Source of the DNA: Phytohabitans houttuyneae
Lineage (GTDB): Bacteria > Actinomycetota > Actinomycetes > Mycobacteriales > Micromonosporaceae
Assembly (NCBI RefSeq): GCF_011764425.1
Contig: NZ_BLPF01000004.1
Coordinates: 62,001-126,000, forward strand
Direction of reading: 5' to 3'
Length of the DNA: 64,000 nt
A model generated the notes under the pieces. The model was not told where the DNA came from, ran no database searches, and saw nothing but the letters and a program-made list of their open reading frames with translations. The first letter of the stretch is position 1; each line of letters opens with the position of its first letter. Shown in pieces: positions 36,599-45,418 of this stretch. The translations under genes and the position numbers were made by a program.

Positions 36599-37485
36599 GC
36601 GTTTCCCGCCATGTCGTGCGGAGGGCGTCGGAGGCGGTGTTCACCGCCGTCTCCGGCGGCTACTCGCGCTGGTCCATCGTGGACGAAGGCGTGCCGGGCG
36701 CCGTGCACACCGGGTTCGCCGTCTGCGAGCTGGCGCCCGGCGCCTCCGTCCCCAGCCAGGTCAACTGGTTCGAGGAGTCGGTCTTCCTGCTCAGCGGGTC
36801 CGCCGTGATGGACACGCCCGGCGGGTCGTACCGGTTGGAGCCCGGCGACTACGGCCTCGTCAACACCGGCGTGCCGTACGCGTGGCGCAACCTGGGCGAC
36901 GAGCCGGCCCGGTGGGCGCAGATGCAGGCGCCGCAGCCGCGCGGGCGGATGGGCGGCGACACGCTGCCGGTAGCACTGGCCACCCCCGGGCCGGTGCTAC
37001 CGGTGGATCCCCGAGACCCGCGCAACCAGACGTTCGGCCACATCGCGCCGCAGCACATGGAGCCGGGCAAGCAGAGCCAGGACCTGCTCGCGGTATCGGC
37101 GAGCATGCGCACCGCACTGCTGGTCTACAGCGGCATCACGGTGAAGATGATGGTGGACAGCGACCTCGGCGCCGACCTGTCCACGATGTTCATGGTGCAG
37201 TACCAGCCGGACGGCGTCGCCGGCGCGCACGACCACCCCTTCGAGGAGACGTACCTGATCCTCGAGGGCGCCACCGATGCCACCTTCGACGGCGAGAGGT
37301 ACCGCCTCGAGGTCGGCGACGTGGCGTGGGCGGGTGTCGGCTGCGTGCACGGCTTCGCCAACGCCGGCGCCGGGCCGGTGCGGTGGCTGGAGACACAGGC
37401 CCCGCAGCCGCCGCCCCGCCATTCGTACCGCTTCGCCCGCGACTGGACGTACCTGGTCGAGGTTGTGGACAAGGAGGACACGTGA
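36595..37485 (+). CDS. Bicupin protein (ureidoglycine aminohydrolase-like)
   Basis: Two cupin folds in 296 residues. The second has a full metal-type motif, GVAGAHDHPFEETYLILEG followed by GDVAWAGVGCVHGFAN; the first (QVNWFEESVFLLSG; GDYGLVNTGVPYAWRN) is degenerate. This two-cupin arrangement resembles the (S)-ureidoglycine aminohydrolase family, which releases ammonia in purine breakdown. Assignment to that reaction is tentative. GTG start at 36595 in a GTGA overlap. Confidence 0.8.
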   Translation: MSVSRHVVRRASEAVFTAVSGGYSRWSIVDEGVPGAVHTGFAVCELAPGASVPSQVNWFEESVFLLSGSAVMDTPGGSYRLEPGDYGLVNTGVPYAWRNLGDEPARWAQMQAPQPRGRMGGDTLPVALATPGPVLPVDPRDPRNQTFGHIAPQHMEPGKQSQDLLAVSASMRTALLVYSGITVKMMVDSDLGADLSTMFMVQYQPDGVAGAHDHPFEETYLILEGATDATFDGERYRLEVGDVAWAGVGCVHGFANAGAGPVRWLETQAPQPPPRHSYRFARDWTYLVEVVDKEDT

Positions 37486-38234
37486 GCGGGAGTCGTGAGG
37501 CTACGGGCCTCGACCACGACGGCGGCCGAGCGCCGAGCGACGGAGCGTGGCGGGCACAGAGCGTTGTCGTAGTTGGCGGCTCGGCCGGGATCGGGCTGGA
37601 GGTCGCCCGCTTCTTCGCCGACCTCGGCGACGACGTCGTGCTGACCAGCCGCGACGCGGGTCGGGCCGAGCGGGTGGCCAAGGAGGTGGGCGCGCGGGGC
37701 GTGGCGCTCGACCTCGCCGAGCCCGAGACCATCGCCGACGCGCTCGCCGGGGTGGAGCGCGTCGACCATCTGGTGCTCGCCGCGATCGAGCGTGACCACA
37801 ACACCGCCGCCGAGTACGCGATCGAGCGGGCGATCCGGCTGGTCACGCTCAAGCTGGTCGGCTACACCGAGGTCGTGCACACGCTCGTGCCGAAGATGCA
37901 CCAGGGCAGCTCGATCGTGGTCTTCGGCGGGCAGGCGATGCAGCGCCCGTACCCGGGCTCCACCACGGTCTCCACCGTGAACGGCGGCGTGGTCGGTCTC
38001 GTGCACACGCTCGCCTGCGAGCTGGCCCCGATCCGGGTCAACGGCATCCATCCCGGCATCGTGGGCGACAGCCCGTACTGGGAGGGCAAGCCGCTGGACG
38101 CGGTCGTGGCGCGTACGCCGCTCGGCCGGCTCGCGGTCATGAACGAGGTGCGTGACGCGGTTGTCTTCCTGCTCCGCAACGGGGCGATCAACGGCGTCAA
38201 CCTCCCCGTCGACGGAGGCTGGCTGCTCAAGTGA
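37482..38234 (+). CDS. Short-chain dehydrogenase/reductase
   Basis: A 250-residue SDR. The cofactor loop reads VVVVGGSAGIGLEVARFF, a GGxxGxG variant of the usual TGxxxGxG, followed by LTSRDAGRAERV suggesting NADP(H). The catalytic region is atypical: VVFGGQAMQRPYPGSTTVSTVNGG has no YxxxK, so the classical Tyr-Lys pair is missing. PGIVGDSPYW and GAINGVNLPVDGGW close the fold. GTG at 37482 overlaps the bicupin stop. It may bind substrate or use another residue. Confidence 0.85.
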   Translation: MSGSREATGLDHDGGRAPSDGAWRAQSVVVVGGSAGIGLEVARFFADLGDDVVLTSRDAGRAERVAKEVGARGVALDLAEPETIADALAGVERVDHLVLAAIERDHNTAAEYAIERAIRLVTLKLVGYTEVVHTLVPKMHQGSSIVVFGGQAMQRPYPGSTTVSTVNGGVVGLVHTLACELAPIRVNGIHPGIVGDSPYWEGKPLDAVVARTPLGRLAVMNEVRDAVVFLLRNGAINGVNLPVDGGWLLK

Positions 38235-39100
38235 ACGTTGCGATCATCGGTACGGGGCGGATGGGCGCCGCCATGGCGGTCCGGCTGCGCGAGTCGGGCG
38301 CCGACGTGGTGGTGTGGAACCGCACCCGCGACAAGGCCGAGGCGACGGGGTGTGCGGTGGCGCAGACGGCGCGCGAGGCGGTGGCCGAGGCCGGCACGGT
38401 GCTGGTGTCGCTCGCCGACGACGCGGCGGTGCACGCCGCGTACGACGGCCCGGACGGCGTCGCGGCCGGCCTCCGCGAGGGCACGGTCGTGGTGGAGAGC
38501 AGCACCGTCGACCCGGAGACGGTACGCCGGCTCGAGCCGCTGGTCACCGGGCGCGGCGCGGTGCTGCTGGACGGACCGGTGTCGGGCAGCACCGCCCTGG
38601 TGGAGAAGGGGCAGCTGACCTTCATGGTCGGCGGTCCGGCGGAAGGGGTCGAGCGGGCGCGGCCCGCGCTCGACCTGCTGGCCCGCCAGGTCTTCCACGT
38701 CGGTGACCTCGGCTCGGGCGCGGTCGTGAAGCTCGCCGTCAACACCGTCGTGCTCGCGCTCAACCAGGCCCTCGCCGAGTCGCTCGTGCTCGCCGAGCGG
38801 GCCGGCGTGCCCCGCGAGACCACGTACGAAGTGCTGGCCAACAGCGCGATCGGTTCGGCGTTCGTTTCGTACAAGCGGGCGGCGTTCGAGCGGCCGGACG
38901 AGGCGCCGGTCGCGTTCAGCATCGACCTTGTCGCCAAAGACCTCGACCTGGTCCGCCAGCTCGCCGCCCGGGTCGGCGCCCGCATGCCGCAGGCGGACAC
39001 CAACCTGGGTGTGGCGAGCGCCGCCGTGGCCGCCGCGCTCGGCGACCGGGACATGAGCGCGATCGCCGCTTATCTGCGCACGCGGTCAGGGGAGCTCTAG
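38231..39100 (+). CDS. Beta-hydroxyacid dehydrogenase (3-hydroxyisobutyrate dehydrogenase family)
   Basis: The 289-residue protein has the N-terminal NAD(P)-binding motif VAIIGTGRMGAAMAVRL, the substrate segment LLDGPVSGSTALVEKG, and the catalytic Lys region GSGAVVKLAVNTVVLALNQALAESL of the 6PGDH/HIBADH superfamily. It likely oxidises or reduces a short beta-hydroxy acid or semialdehyde. GTG at 38231 overlaps the SDR stop; last gene of the operon, overlapping the convergent LigD-like gene by 15 bases. Confidence 0.92.
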   Translation: MNVAIIGTGRMGAAMAVRLRESGADVVVWNRTRDKAEATGCAVAQTAREAVAEAGTVLVSLADDAAVHAAYDGPDGVAAGLREGTVVVESSTVDPETVRRLEPLVTGRGAVLLDGPVSGSTALVEKGQLTFMVGGPAEGVERARPALDLLARQVFHVGDLGSGAVVKLAVNTVVLALNQALAESLVLAERAGVPRETTYEVLANSAIGSAFVSYKRAAFERPDEAPVAFSIDLVAKDLDLVRQLAARVGARMPQADTNLGVASAAVAAALGDRDMSAIAAYLRTRSGEL

Positions 39101-40150
39101 CCACTGGCGGGTGCGCTTGCCCGGCAGGTACGGCGAGTCGAGGCGCTTGGCCACCACGCCGCCGGCGCCCTGCTCGCGACTGGCCTGCCGGGCGAACTCC
39201 CCGCCGCCGGTGAAGTGCGGCGGCACCTGCCAGTGCGGCCCGGCCAGCTCGAGCGCGTCAAGCAGCTCACGCCGCTCGGTGTACGGCAGGTCCACCGTGG
39301 CGCGCCCCTCGACCCAGAGCAGGTCGAAGACGAGGTACTGCACGGGCACCCGGGACGCCACCCGGCGGGCGGCCGCGCCGTCGGTGACCCGCACGCGCGG
39401 GCGCAGCGCGGCCTCGCTCACCCGCCCCGAGGCGTCGAACGCCACGATCATGCCGTCGAGTACGCACTCGGTCGGCGCCAGCGCCTCGGCCATCTCGCGC
39501 AGTTCCGGGTACGAGGCGGTGATGTCCTTCTCGTCGGTGCCGAGCGCCCGCGGGCGGCCGCCGGACACGTAGGTCACGGCGCGCACACCGTCCCAGGCCA
39601 GCTCGTACGCCCACGCGTCGTCGTCGGCCGGCAGCTTCGCCGCGCGTGCCGCCAGCATCGGCGCCACCAGGTCGGGCATCGGCGTGAAGCCGGCCGGCGG
39701 CGGGTCCATCCGGTGGATCATCCAGTTCTTGCCGTCGGTGCGAAACAGCACGTACCGGCCGGAGATCCGCTCGCCGCGCAGCGTGACGATCACCTCGCCG
39801 TCGCGCCACTTCTCCGTCTCGTACGTGCCTCGGTCGAAGATGGTCATCCGGCCGCCGCCGTACTCACCGGCCGGGATCTCACCGTGGAAGTCGCGGTACT
39901 CCATCGGATGGTCCTCGGTCTGTACCGCGAGGTTGTTGCGCGCCGGGTCGCGGGGCACTCCGCGCGGCACGGCCCAGGAGACGAGCACGCCGTTGCGCTC
40001 CAGCCGAAGGTCCCAGTGCAGGCTGCGGGCGTGATGCTGCTGGATCACGAACGTGTCGTCGCCGCCCGCGCTCGGGCGCTGCGCGGGCACCGGCTCCGGC
40101 GTCCGCTTGGCATCGCGTTTGCGGCGGTACTCGTCCAGCCGGTCGCCCAT
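39086..40150 (-). CDS. LigD-like protein: 3'-phosphoesterase domain plus inactive ligase domain
   Basis: The N-terminal domain (residues 30-150) has intact LigD phosphoesterase motifs: QQHHARSLHWDLRLE and EDHPMEYRDFHGEIPAGEYGGG. Residues 160-354 align to the adenylation domain of ATP-dependent ligases, but the nucleophile Lys of KWDG is Ala185 (ELAWDGVRA), the motif Glu of LDGEI is Met234 (LDGMIVAF), and the Glu of EGVVAK is Gly330. The protein stops at RTRQWLELP, before any OB-fold. It should trim 3' ends but not ligate; the second half may bind DNA or partners. ATG at 40150; neither a polymerase domain nor Ku is nearby. Confidence 0.88.
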   Translation of the reverse strand: MGDRLDEYRRKRDAKRTPEPVPAQRPSAGGDDTFVIQQHHARSLHWDLRLERNGVLVSWAVPRGVPRDPARNNLAVQTEDHPMEYRDFHGEIPAGEYGGGRMTIFDRGTYETEKWRDGEVIVTLRGERISGRYVLFRTDGKNWMIHRMDPPPAGFTPMPDLVAPMLAARAAKLPADDDAWAYELAWDGVRAVTYVSGGRPRALGTDEKDITASYPELREMAEALAPTECVLDGMIVAFDASGRVSEAALRPRVRVTDGAAARRVASRVPVQYLVFDLLWVEGRATVDLPYTERRELLDALELAGPHWQVPPHFTGGGEFARQASREQGAGGVVAKRLDSPYLPGKRTRQWLELP

Positions 40151-40237
40151 AGTCGCAATTGTGGCCGCGTCGCGTCGGTATCGCATGGGCTCCGCCTGGG
40201 TACCGTGGGAAGCACCTACAAGGCCCGGGGTGAGGGC

Positions 40238-40558
40238 GTGTCCTACTTCACCGTCATCCGTCTCGGCGAGGCCGCTCTGGTCTACGCCGAGGGTCCACTC
40301 GACGCCACCGTTGCCGCCAGCATTCACGACGCGCTCGCCGACATCGTCGACGAGCGGGCGACCCCGATAGTCATCGACCTTGTCCGCGTGCCGACCGTCA
40401 ACGACGGCATCGTCACGGCCCTCGCGGCGGCCGCCTCACGCGCCGCCCAGCAGGGCCGGGGTCTCGAGCTGCGCCTGGCCGCCGGCCAGCGCTTCACCGT
40501 CACCGGCGCGGCCCAGCTGCGCCAGGTGATGGGACGGGCCTACCCGACGGCTGCCTGA
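40238..40558 (+). CDS. STAS-domain protein (anti-sigma antagonist-like)
   Basis: A 106-residue STAS fold: ALVYAEGPLDATVAASIHDALADIV, PIVIDLVRVPTVNDGIVTAL and RGLELRLAAGQRFTVTGA. The usual phosphorylated Ser of the DSSG loop is replaced (VNDG), so classical kinase switching is unlikely. GTG at 40238 was chosen because the domain begins there. Its end overlaps the convergent glycosyltransferase gene by 19 bases. Divergent from the LigD-like gene. Confidence 0.75.
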   Translation: MSYFTVIRLGEAALVYAEGPLDATVAASIHDALADIVDERATPIVIDLVRVPTVNDGIVTALAAAASRAAQQGRGLELRLAAGQRFTVTGAAQLRQVMGRAYPTAA

Positions 40559-41388
40559 CTCGTCTCCAGCCGTCGCAGTGCCGCCTCCAGGTGGGGCGGC
40601 AACCGGCGGCGATGTCGCATGACCCAGGGCAGCTCGGCGAGCGCGTCGTGGAGGCCGGCACGTCCGTCCGAGGTGGACAGCGCCCGCGCCGCGTCGCGTA
40701 CCGCCCGGGTCGCCGGCCGGCGCAGCCAGGTCGTGAGCAGGTCGTTGCGGATCTGTTGCCGCCGCCGCGCCGCCGGGTCGCGGCCGTTCGGCACGGGCAG
40801 GTGACGCACGACGAGGGACGGCAGGTAAGCCAGGCCCCACCCCTGAGTCGCCAGGTCCATGGCGAGCAGCGCCTCCTCGCCGTACACGTGGAGCTTGGGC
40901 TGGAACCCACCGACCGCGAGAAACACCTCCCGCCGGACCACCGCGCTGCAGGCGAGAAAGCCCAGCACCGACGGGCCAGGCTGGGTCGGCATGGTGCCGA
41001 GCGGCGCGGTGGCCATCCCCGCCGAGACCGGGTCGAGCTTCGCGGTGGGCCCCACCAGCACGCGAGCGGCCAGCAGCGCGGTACTGGGATGGCGGTCGAG
41101 CGCGCGGGCGGCCTGTTCGAGCGCGTCACCGTCCCAGTAGGAGTCGTCGTCGGCGAACGCCACGTACGGCGTCTGCGCCAGGGCCACACCGACGTTGCGG
41201 GCGGCCGCGCCGGCGTTCACCGGCAGGCGCAGCACCCGCACCTGGGGAAACCGCGCCCGGACGGCGGCCGCGCTGCCGTCGGTGGAGGCGTTGTCGACGA
41301 GTATCACGGGCGCCCGGTGCCGCGGCAGCGTCTGCAGCAGCTGCTCCCGCCGGTTGTGGCTGGCTACGACGACCGTCACTTTGCGCAC
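40540..41388 (-). CDS. Family 2 glycosyltransferase
   Basis: The 282-residue enzyme has the GT-A pattern: TVVVASHNRREQLLQTL, VILVDNASTDGSAAAV, NAGAAARNVG, AFADDDSYW (the metal-binding DDD) and FLAVGGFQPKLHVYGEEALLAMDL. It transfers a sugar from a nucleotide donor, probably to an envelope glycan. No membrane helix is evident. GTG start at 41388. Confidence 0.9.
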   Translation of the reverse strand: MRKVTVVVASHNRREQLLQTLPRHRAPVILVDNASTDGSAAAVRARFPQVRVLRLPVNAGAAARNVGVALAQTPYVAFADDDSYWDGDALEQAARALDRHPSTALLAARVLVGPTAKLDPVSAGMATAPLGTMPTQPGPSVLGFLACSAVVRREVFLAVGGFQPKLHVYGEEALLAMDLATQGWGLAYLPSLVVRHLPVPNGRDPAARRRQQIRNDLLTTWLRRPATRAVRDAARALSTSDGRAGLHDALAELPWVMRHRRRLPPHLEAALRRLETSQAAVG

Positions 41389-41423
41389 GGCGCGCGGGAT
41401 ACCCCGCCTTGGCGTCCATATGC

Positions 41424-41453
41424 GATCGGGGCGCCCCGGAGGGCGCCCCGATC
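41424..41453 (-). terminator. Strong hairpin terminator downstream of the GH12 gene
   Basis: Perfect 13-bp arms GATCGGGGCGCCC (41424-41436) and GGGCGCCCCGATC (41441-41453) with a CGGA tetraloop, 25 bases past the GH12 stop and just upstream of the glycosyltransferase start on the same strand. Confidence 0.8.
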
Positions 41454-41477
41454 AGTGCGGAGATTGCGGTACGGCGG

Positions 41478-42626
41478 TCAGGAGGAGCAGGCGGTGCCGT
41501 TCAGACTCCAGCCTGTGGGCGCTCCGTTGGTTCCGCCATGTGTGCCCTGGAAGCCGAACGAGGCGCTGGCCCCAGGTGCGAGGGTGCCGTTGTAGCCGAC
41601 GTTGCGCGCGCTCACCGAGGAGCCGCTCTGCGTGACGGTCGCGTTCCAGCTGCTGGTGATCTGCTGGCCGCTCGGGAACGTGAAGTTGAGCGTCCAGCCG
41701 TTGACCGTGCTGGAACTCGTGTTGGTCACCGAGACGTTGCCGGTGAAGCCGTTGTTCCACGAGTTCGCCGTGTACGCGACGCGGCACGCACCACCGCCGC
41801 CCGGCGGGGGAGTGGTCGGCGGCCGGGTGGTGGCCGGCGGGCTCGTCGACGGGTTGGTGGGCGGGGTGCCCTGGTTGACAGTGGTGGAGAACGAGGTCAC
41901 GCCGTTGCCGACGCTGCCGTTCCACGGCTCGAAACCGCCCTGGATGCTGGTCAGGTACCAGGAGTTGGTGATCGCGCCGCGGTTGCGGATGTCGTTGATG
42001 AAGTCCAGCACGTTGAAGCTCCAGCTGGTGATCGGCGACGGCGCCACGTACGAGATGACGTTGTTGGAGCCGTTGCTGCCGCGCCAGACGTCCCAGGTGC
42101 GGCCGCCGACCGTGCCATTGCCGATCGAGGAGCCGATGGGCTGGATCGAGCCCTGCCGGTTGAACCAGATCATGATCTCCATCTGGTTGACGCCGTCCCG
42201 TTTGGGCGTCGGGTCCAGCCAGATGTCGAACGAGGCGTTGTAGGTGCCGCTCGCGTACGTGTAATTGATGCTCTGCGGGATGCTGCTGATCTGGCTGACC
42301 TGCATGGGCAGGTTGGTCCCCGGCGAGCAGTTGGTGTAGTGGCAGCCGAAGTAGACCGCGGGGTACGACAGCGGCGCGCCGTTGGTCGCCGCGCTGCCCT
42401 GCTGGCTCACGATCGAGAAGCCGGTGCTCGTGACGTTGATGCACTGCTCCGCGCTGGAACCCCAGCGGTTGTTCATCACCACGTAGCGGTTCTGGATCGT
42501 GGTCGAACCGTACTGCTCACAGATCCGGACATCGGCCTGCGCCGGTGCGGCGGCGACGGTGATGACCGTGGCGGTGCCCGCGATGAACAGGCCGACCGCG
42601 GCCAATGCGCGTATCGGGCGTTTCAT
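41478..42626 (-). CDS. Secreted GH12 endoglucanase with CBM2
   Basis: Signal peptide ([30 protein letters not shown]), then a GH12 catalytic domain (about 32-255) with nucleophile Glu in [10 protein letters not shown] and acid/base Glu in QGGFEPWNG, a Pro/Thr-rich linker, and a family 2 cellulose-binding module ([31 protein letters not shown]; Cys at both ends). It cuts cellulose or mixed-linkage glucans outside the cell. ATG at 42626 with AGAAGGAG. A CebR-type operator lies 40 bases upstream. Confidence 0.95.
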   Translation of the reverse strand: MKRPIRALAAVGLFIAGTATVITVAAAPAQADVRICEQYGSTTIQNRYVVMNNRWGSSAEQCINVTSTGFSIVSQQGSAATNGAPLSYPAVYFGCHYTNCSPGTNLPMQVSQISSIPQSINYTYASGTYNASFDIWLDPTPKRDGVNQMEIMIWFNRQGSIQPIGSSIGNGTVGGRTWDVWRGSNGSNNVISYVAPSPITSWSFNVLDFINDIRNRGAITNSWYLTSIQGGFEPWNGSVGNGVTSFSTTVNQGTPPTNPSTSPPATTRPPTTPPPGGGGACRVAYTANSWNNGFTGNVSVTNTSSSTVNGWTLNFTFPSGQQITSSWNATVTQSGSSVSARNVGYNGTLAPGASASFGFQGTHGGTNGAPTGWSLNGTACSS

Positions 42627-42665
42627 GGGTGCTCCTTCTCGTGGGTGGGGTCCGGGTGGGTCGGA

Positions 42666-42679
42666 CGGGAGCGCTCCCA
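42666..42679. promoter_or_regulatory. CebR-type operator of the GH12 gene
   Basis: CGGGAGCGCTCCCA matches the known streptomycete cellulose-repressor site TGGGAGCGCTCCCA at 13 of 14 bases, with a perfect 12-bp core. It lies between the GH12 start and the IclR stop, so it should mediate cellobiose/cellotriose induction. The cebR gene is not in this window. Confidence 0.85.
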
Positions 42680-42701
42680 TGAGGTTATGACATATTTACG
42701 C

Positions 42702-43477
42702 TTATGAAAACATGCTGCGCGCAGCCCTCAGCTGATCCATCGCTCGGGCCAGCGCAGCCGTGATCCGTTTCTCGCTCTCCGGGCCGATGCGGGCGACCGG
42801 CACCGAGATGCTGATCGCGTCGGCCGGGGATCGGCGAGCGGTACCGCGATAGCGAAGCAGACTATGCCGTCGGTGTTTTCCTCCCGGTCGACCGCGTAAC
42901 CCCGCCGGCGGGTCTCCTCCAGCTCGGCGTGAAGTGCTTCCCGTTCGGTGATGGTGTGGCTGGTCAGCGCGGTCAGCGGCCACCGCAGCTGGCCTTCCGG
43001 GTCGGGGTGGCGGGCCAGCAGCGCCTTGCCCAGCGCCGTGGCGTGGGCGGGCAGCTTGCGCCCGATCGCGCTGTACAGCCGCAGCCGGTGCACGGACTCG
43101 CGCTTGGCCAGGTAGACCACGTCCGGACCGTCGAGCCGGCCGAGGTGCGTGGCCTCGCCGAACTGCCGAGACAGGTCGTCGAGCACTCCCGCGACCAGGC
43201 CCACGGCGTCGTCGGCCTCCAGGTACGCCGCGCCGACCGCCAGCGCGCGCACGCCGAGGCCGAAGCGCGTGCCGGTCTGATCCGTCTCCACCCACCCGCG
43301 GCGGGCCATGGTGCGCAGGATGCCGTGGAGGCTGCTCTTGGGGATGTCGAGCGCGCGGGAGAGCTCGACAAGCGAGCGGCGCGTAGGGGACGCGGCCAGC
43401 ACCTCCAGCACCTCAAGGGTGCGGTCGGCTGACTTCACGGGGGGTTGGACCGAAGTCATGGGTTCCATTATGGTCAT
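42702..43477 (-). CDS. IclR-family regulator, frameshifted near the C-terminus
   Basis: Restored to about 258 residues: winged HTH (LVELSRALDIPKSSLHGILRTMARRGWVE) and an IclR effector domain (HATALGKALLARHP; CFAIAVPLAD). The reading frame breaks in the G run 42826-42829; one more C on the coding strand restores ADPPADAISISVPVARIGPESEKR, the normal IclR end. It is divergent from eda and kdgK, so it probably controls 2-keto-3-deoxygluconate catabolism. The first ATG (43477) overlaps the eda start codon; a later in-frame ATG (43465 or 43456) may be used. Confidence 0.83.
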
Positions 43478-44132
43478 GTACGTGACCAGCGTTCATCATG
43501 TTGAACAGGCAATCGGTGCCGCCCGGCTCTTACCCGTGGTGGTCCTCGAACATGCGAGCGGTGCCGAGCCGCTTGCCGCCGCGCTGACCGCGGGCGGCCT
43601 GCGCAGCGTCGAGGTGACTTTCCGTACCGACGCGGCGGCCGAGGCGATCCGGATCATGGCGGAAAACCCCGAGCTGCTGGTCGGCGCCGGCACGGTGTTG
43701 ACTCCGGCCCAGGTCGACGCGGCGGTCGAGGCGGGCGCGAAGTTTGTGGTCAGCCCCGGGTTCAGCCCGGCGGTCGTGGCCCACTGCCAGGAGGTCGGCC
43801 TGCCGGTCTACCCGGGTGCGGCCACCGCCACGGAGATCCAGATGGCGCTCGACGCGGGGCTGTCGATCGTCAAGTTCTTCCCGGCCGAGCAGATCGGCGG
43901 CGCCAAGATGATCAAAGCGCTGGCCGCGCCGTTCCGTTCGGTGCGGTTCATCCCCACCGGTGGGGTAAACACCGCAAACCTGCCCGACTACCTCGCGCTG
44001 GGCGCGGTCTTCGCGGTCGGTGGCACCTGGATGGTCGCGCCCGACCTGCTCGCCGCGGGCAAGTGGGACGAGGTCACCCGGCTCACGGCGGAGGCGGTCG
44101 CGGTGACGTCGCGTTCGAAGGAGGACCGGTGA
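43476..44132 (+). CDS. eda: KDPG aldolase (2-dehydro-3-deoxyphosphogluconate aldolase)
   Basis: A 218-residue class I aldolase: LLPVVVLEH, VEVTFRTDAAAEAI with the catalytic Glu, LLVGAGTVLTPAQVDAAVEAGAKFVVSPG, and the Schiff-base Lys in GLSIVKFFPAEQIGG, then FIPTGGVNTANL. It cleaves KDPG to pyruvate and glyceraldehyde 3-phosphate. The start is ATG 43476 or GTG 43482; neither has a clear ribosome site, so the message may be leaderless. It overlaps the kdgK start (GTGA). Confidence 0.92.
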   Translation: MYVTSVHHVEQAIGAARLLPVVVLEHASGAEPLAAALTAGGLRSVEVTFRTDAAAEAIRIMAENPELLVGAGTVLTPAQVDAAVEAGAKFVVSPGFSPAVVAHCQEVGLPVYPGAATATEIQMALDAGLSIVKFFPAEQIGGAKMIKALAAPFRSVRFIPTGGVNTANLPDYLALGAVFAVGGTWMVAPDLLAAGKWDEVTRLTAEAVAVTSRSKEDR

Positions 44133-45226
44133 CGCTCCAGATAAGGCCGGCCGAGGAGTGCCGCTACGACCTTGTCTCGCTCGGCGAGATCATGCTGCGC
44201 CTCGATCCGGGTGAGGGGCGGGTGCGCACCGCCCGCAGCTTCCGGGCGTGGGAGGGCGGCGGGGAGTACAACGTGGCCCGCGGCTTGCGCCGTTGCTTCG
44301 GCATGCGCACGGCGGTGGTCACCGCGTTCGCCGACAACGAGGTGGGGCGCCTGCTCGAAGACCTGGTGCTGCAGGGTGGCGTGGACACGTCGTTCGTCAA
44401 GTGGCTGCCGTACGACGGGATCGGCCGGGCGGTGCGCAACGGGCTCAACTTCACCGAGCGCGGCTTCGGCGTGCGGGGCGCGGTGGGCACGTCCGACCGC
44501 GGGCACACCGCGGCCAGCCAGCTGCGCCCGGACGACGTCGACTGGGACCACCTCTTCGGCACGCTCGGCGCGCGCTGGCTGCACACCGGTGGCATCTACG
44601 CCGCGCTCTCGCAGACCACGCCGGACGTCATCGAGGCGGCCATGTCCGCCGCCCACCGGCACGGCACCGTCATCTCGTACGACCTGAACTACCGGCCCAG
44701 CCTGTGGAAGGCGGTCGGTGGCAAGGAGCGGGCGCAGGAGGTCAACCGCAGGCTCGCGCGGTACGTGGACGTGATGATCGGCAACGAGGAGGACTTCACT
44801 GCCTCGCTCGGCTTCGAGGTGCCGGACACCGACGAGTCACTGTCCACCCTGGAGGTTGCCAACTTCCGCCGCATGATCGAGGAGGTCACGAAGGAGTACG
44901 GCAACTTCGCCGTCGTGGCCACCACGCTGCGCACCGTGCGCAGCGCGACGGTAAACGACTGGGGCGCGATCGCCTGGGCGGACGGCGCTTTCGCCGAGGC
45001 CACGCACCGGCCCGAGCTGGAGATTCTGGACCGCGTGGGCGGCGGCGACAGCTTCGCGTCCGGCCTCATCTACGGGCTCATGACCACCGGCGACCTCAGC
45101 ACCGCGGTCGAGTACGGCGCGGCGCACGGTGCGCTTGCCATGACGACCCCGGGCGATACCTCCATGGCGAGCCTCAAAGAGGTCGAGGCGTTGGTGCGCG
45201 GAGGGAGTGCCCGCGTCCAAAGGTGA
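44129..45226 (+). CDS. kdgK: PfkB-family 2-keto-3-deoxygluconate kinase
   Basis: The 365-residue kinase has PfkB signatures: LVSLGEIMLRLDPGEGR at the N-terminus, WEGGGEYNVARGLRR, and the C-terminal ATP/catalytic motif DRVGGGDSFASGLIYG. Next to eda this is best read as KDG kinase, making KDPG. GTG start at 44129 with GGAGGA upstream. Together with the aldolase it ends the uronic-acid route that could receive glucuronate from the GH67 enzyme. It is somewhat longer than standard KdgK (about 310). Confidence 0.85.
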   Translation: MTLQIRPAEECRYDLVSLGEIMLRLDPGEGRVRTARSFRAWEGGGEYNVARGLRRCFGMRTAVVTAFADNEVGRLLEDLVLQGGVDTSFVKWLPYDGIGRAVRNGLNFTERGFGVRGAVGTSDRGHTAASQLRPDDVDWDHLFGTLGARWLHTGGIYAALSQTTPDVIEAAMSAAHRHGTVISYDLNYRPSLWKAVGGKERAQEVNRRLARYVDVMIGNEEDFTASLGFEVPDTDESLSTLEVANFRRMIEEVTKEYGNFAVVATTLRTVRSATVNDWGAIAWADGAFAEATHRPELEILDRVGGGDSFASGLIYGLMTTGDLSTAVEYGAAHGALAMTTPGDTSMASLKEVEALVRGGSARVQR

Positions 45227-45418
45227 CGGTGTGCGGTGCTTTGTCGGGGCGGTTGTGCCGTAAAACGTGAGACTTGCGTAGCGCAATTGCGTGTTCGGGG
45301 GACTACTCTTAGACGCGATCGGGGCCTACCTTTGGCCGGTCGCTCCGAGTAGTCTCTTGGCTTCAACGCGTTGCCCCTCCCCGGCGCCGGGGCTGGAAAC
45401 CTCCGGAGGCGTTCGCAC
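45227..45418. other. Intergenic region with a long-range dyad
   Basis: GACTACTC (45301-45308) pairs with GAGTAGTC (45347-45354) around an inner GGCC..GGCC stem. It may be a structured leader of the following FAD enzyme or an operator pair; nothing else was recognised. Confidence 0.35.
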
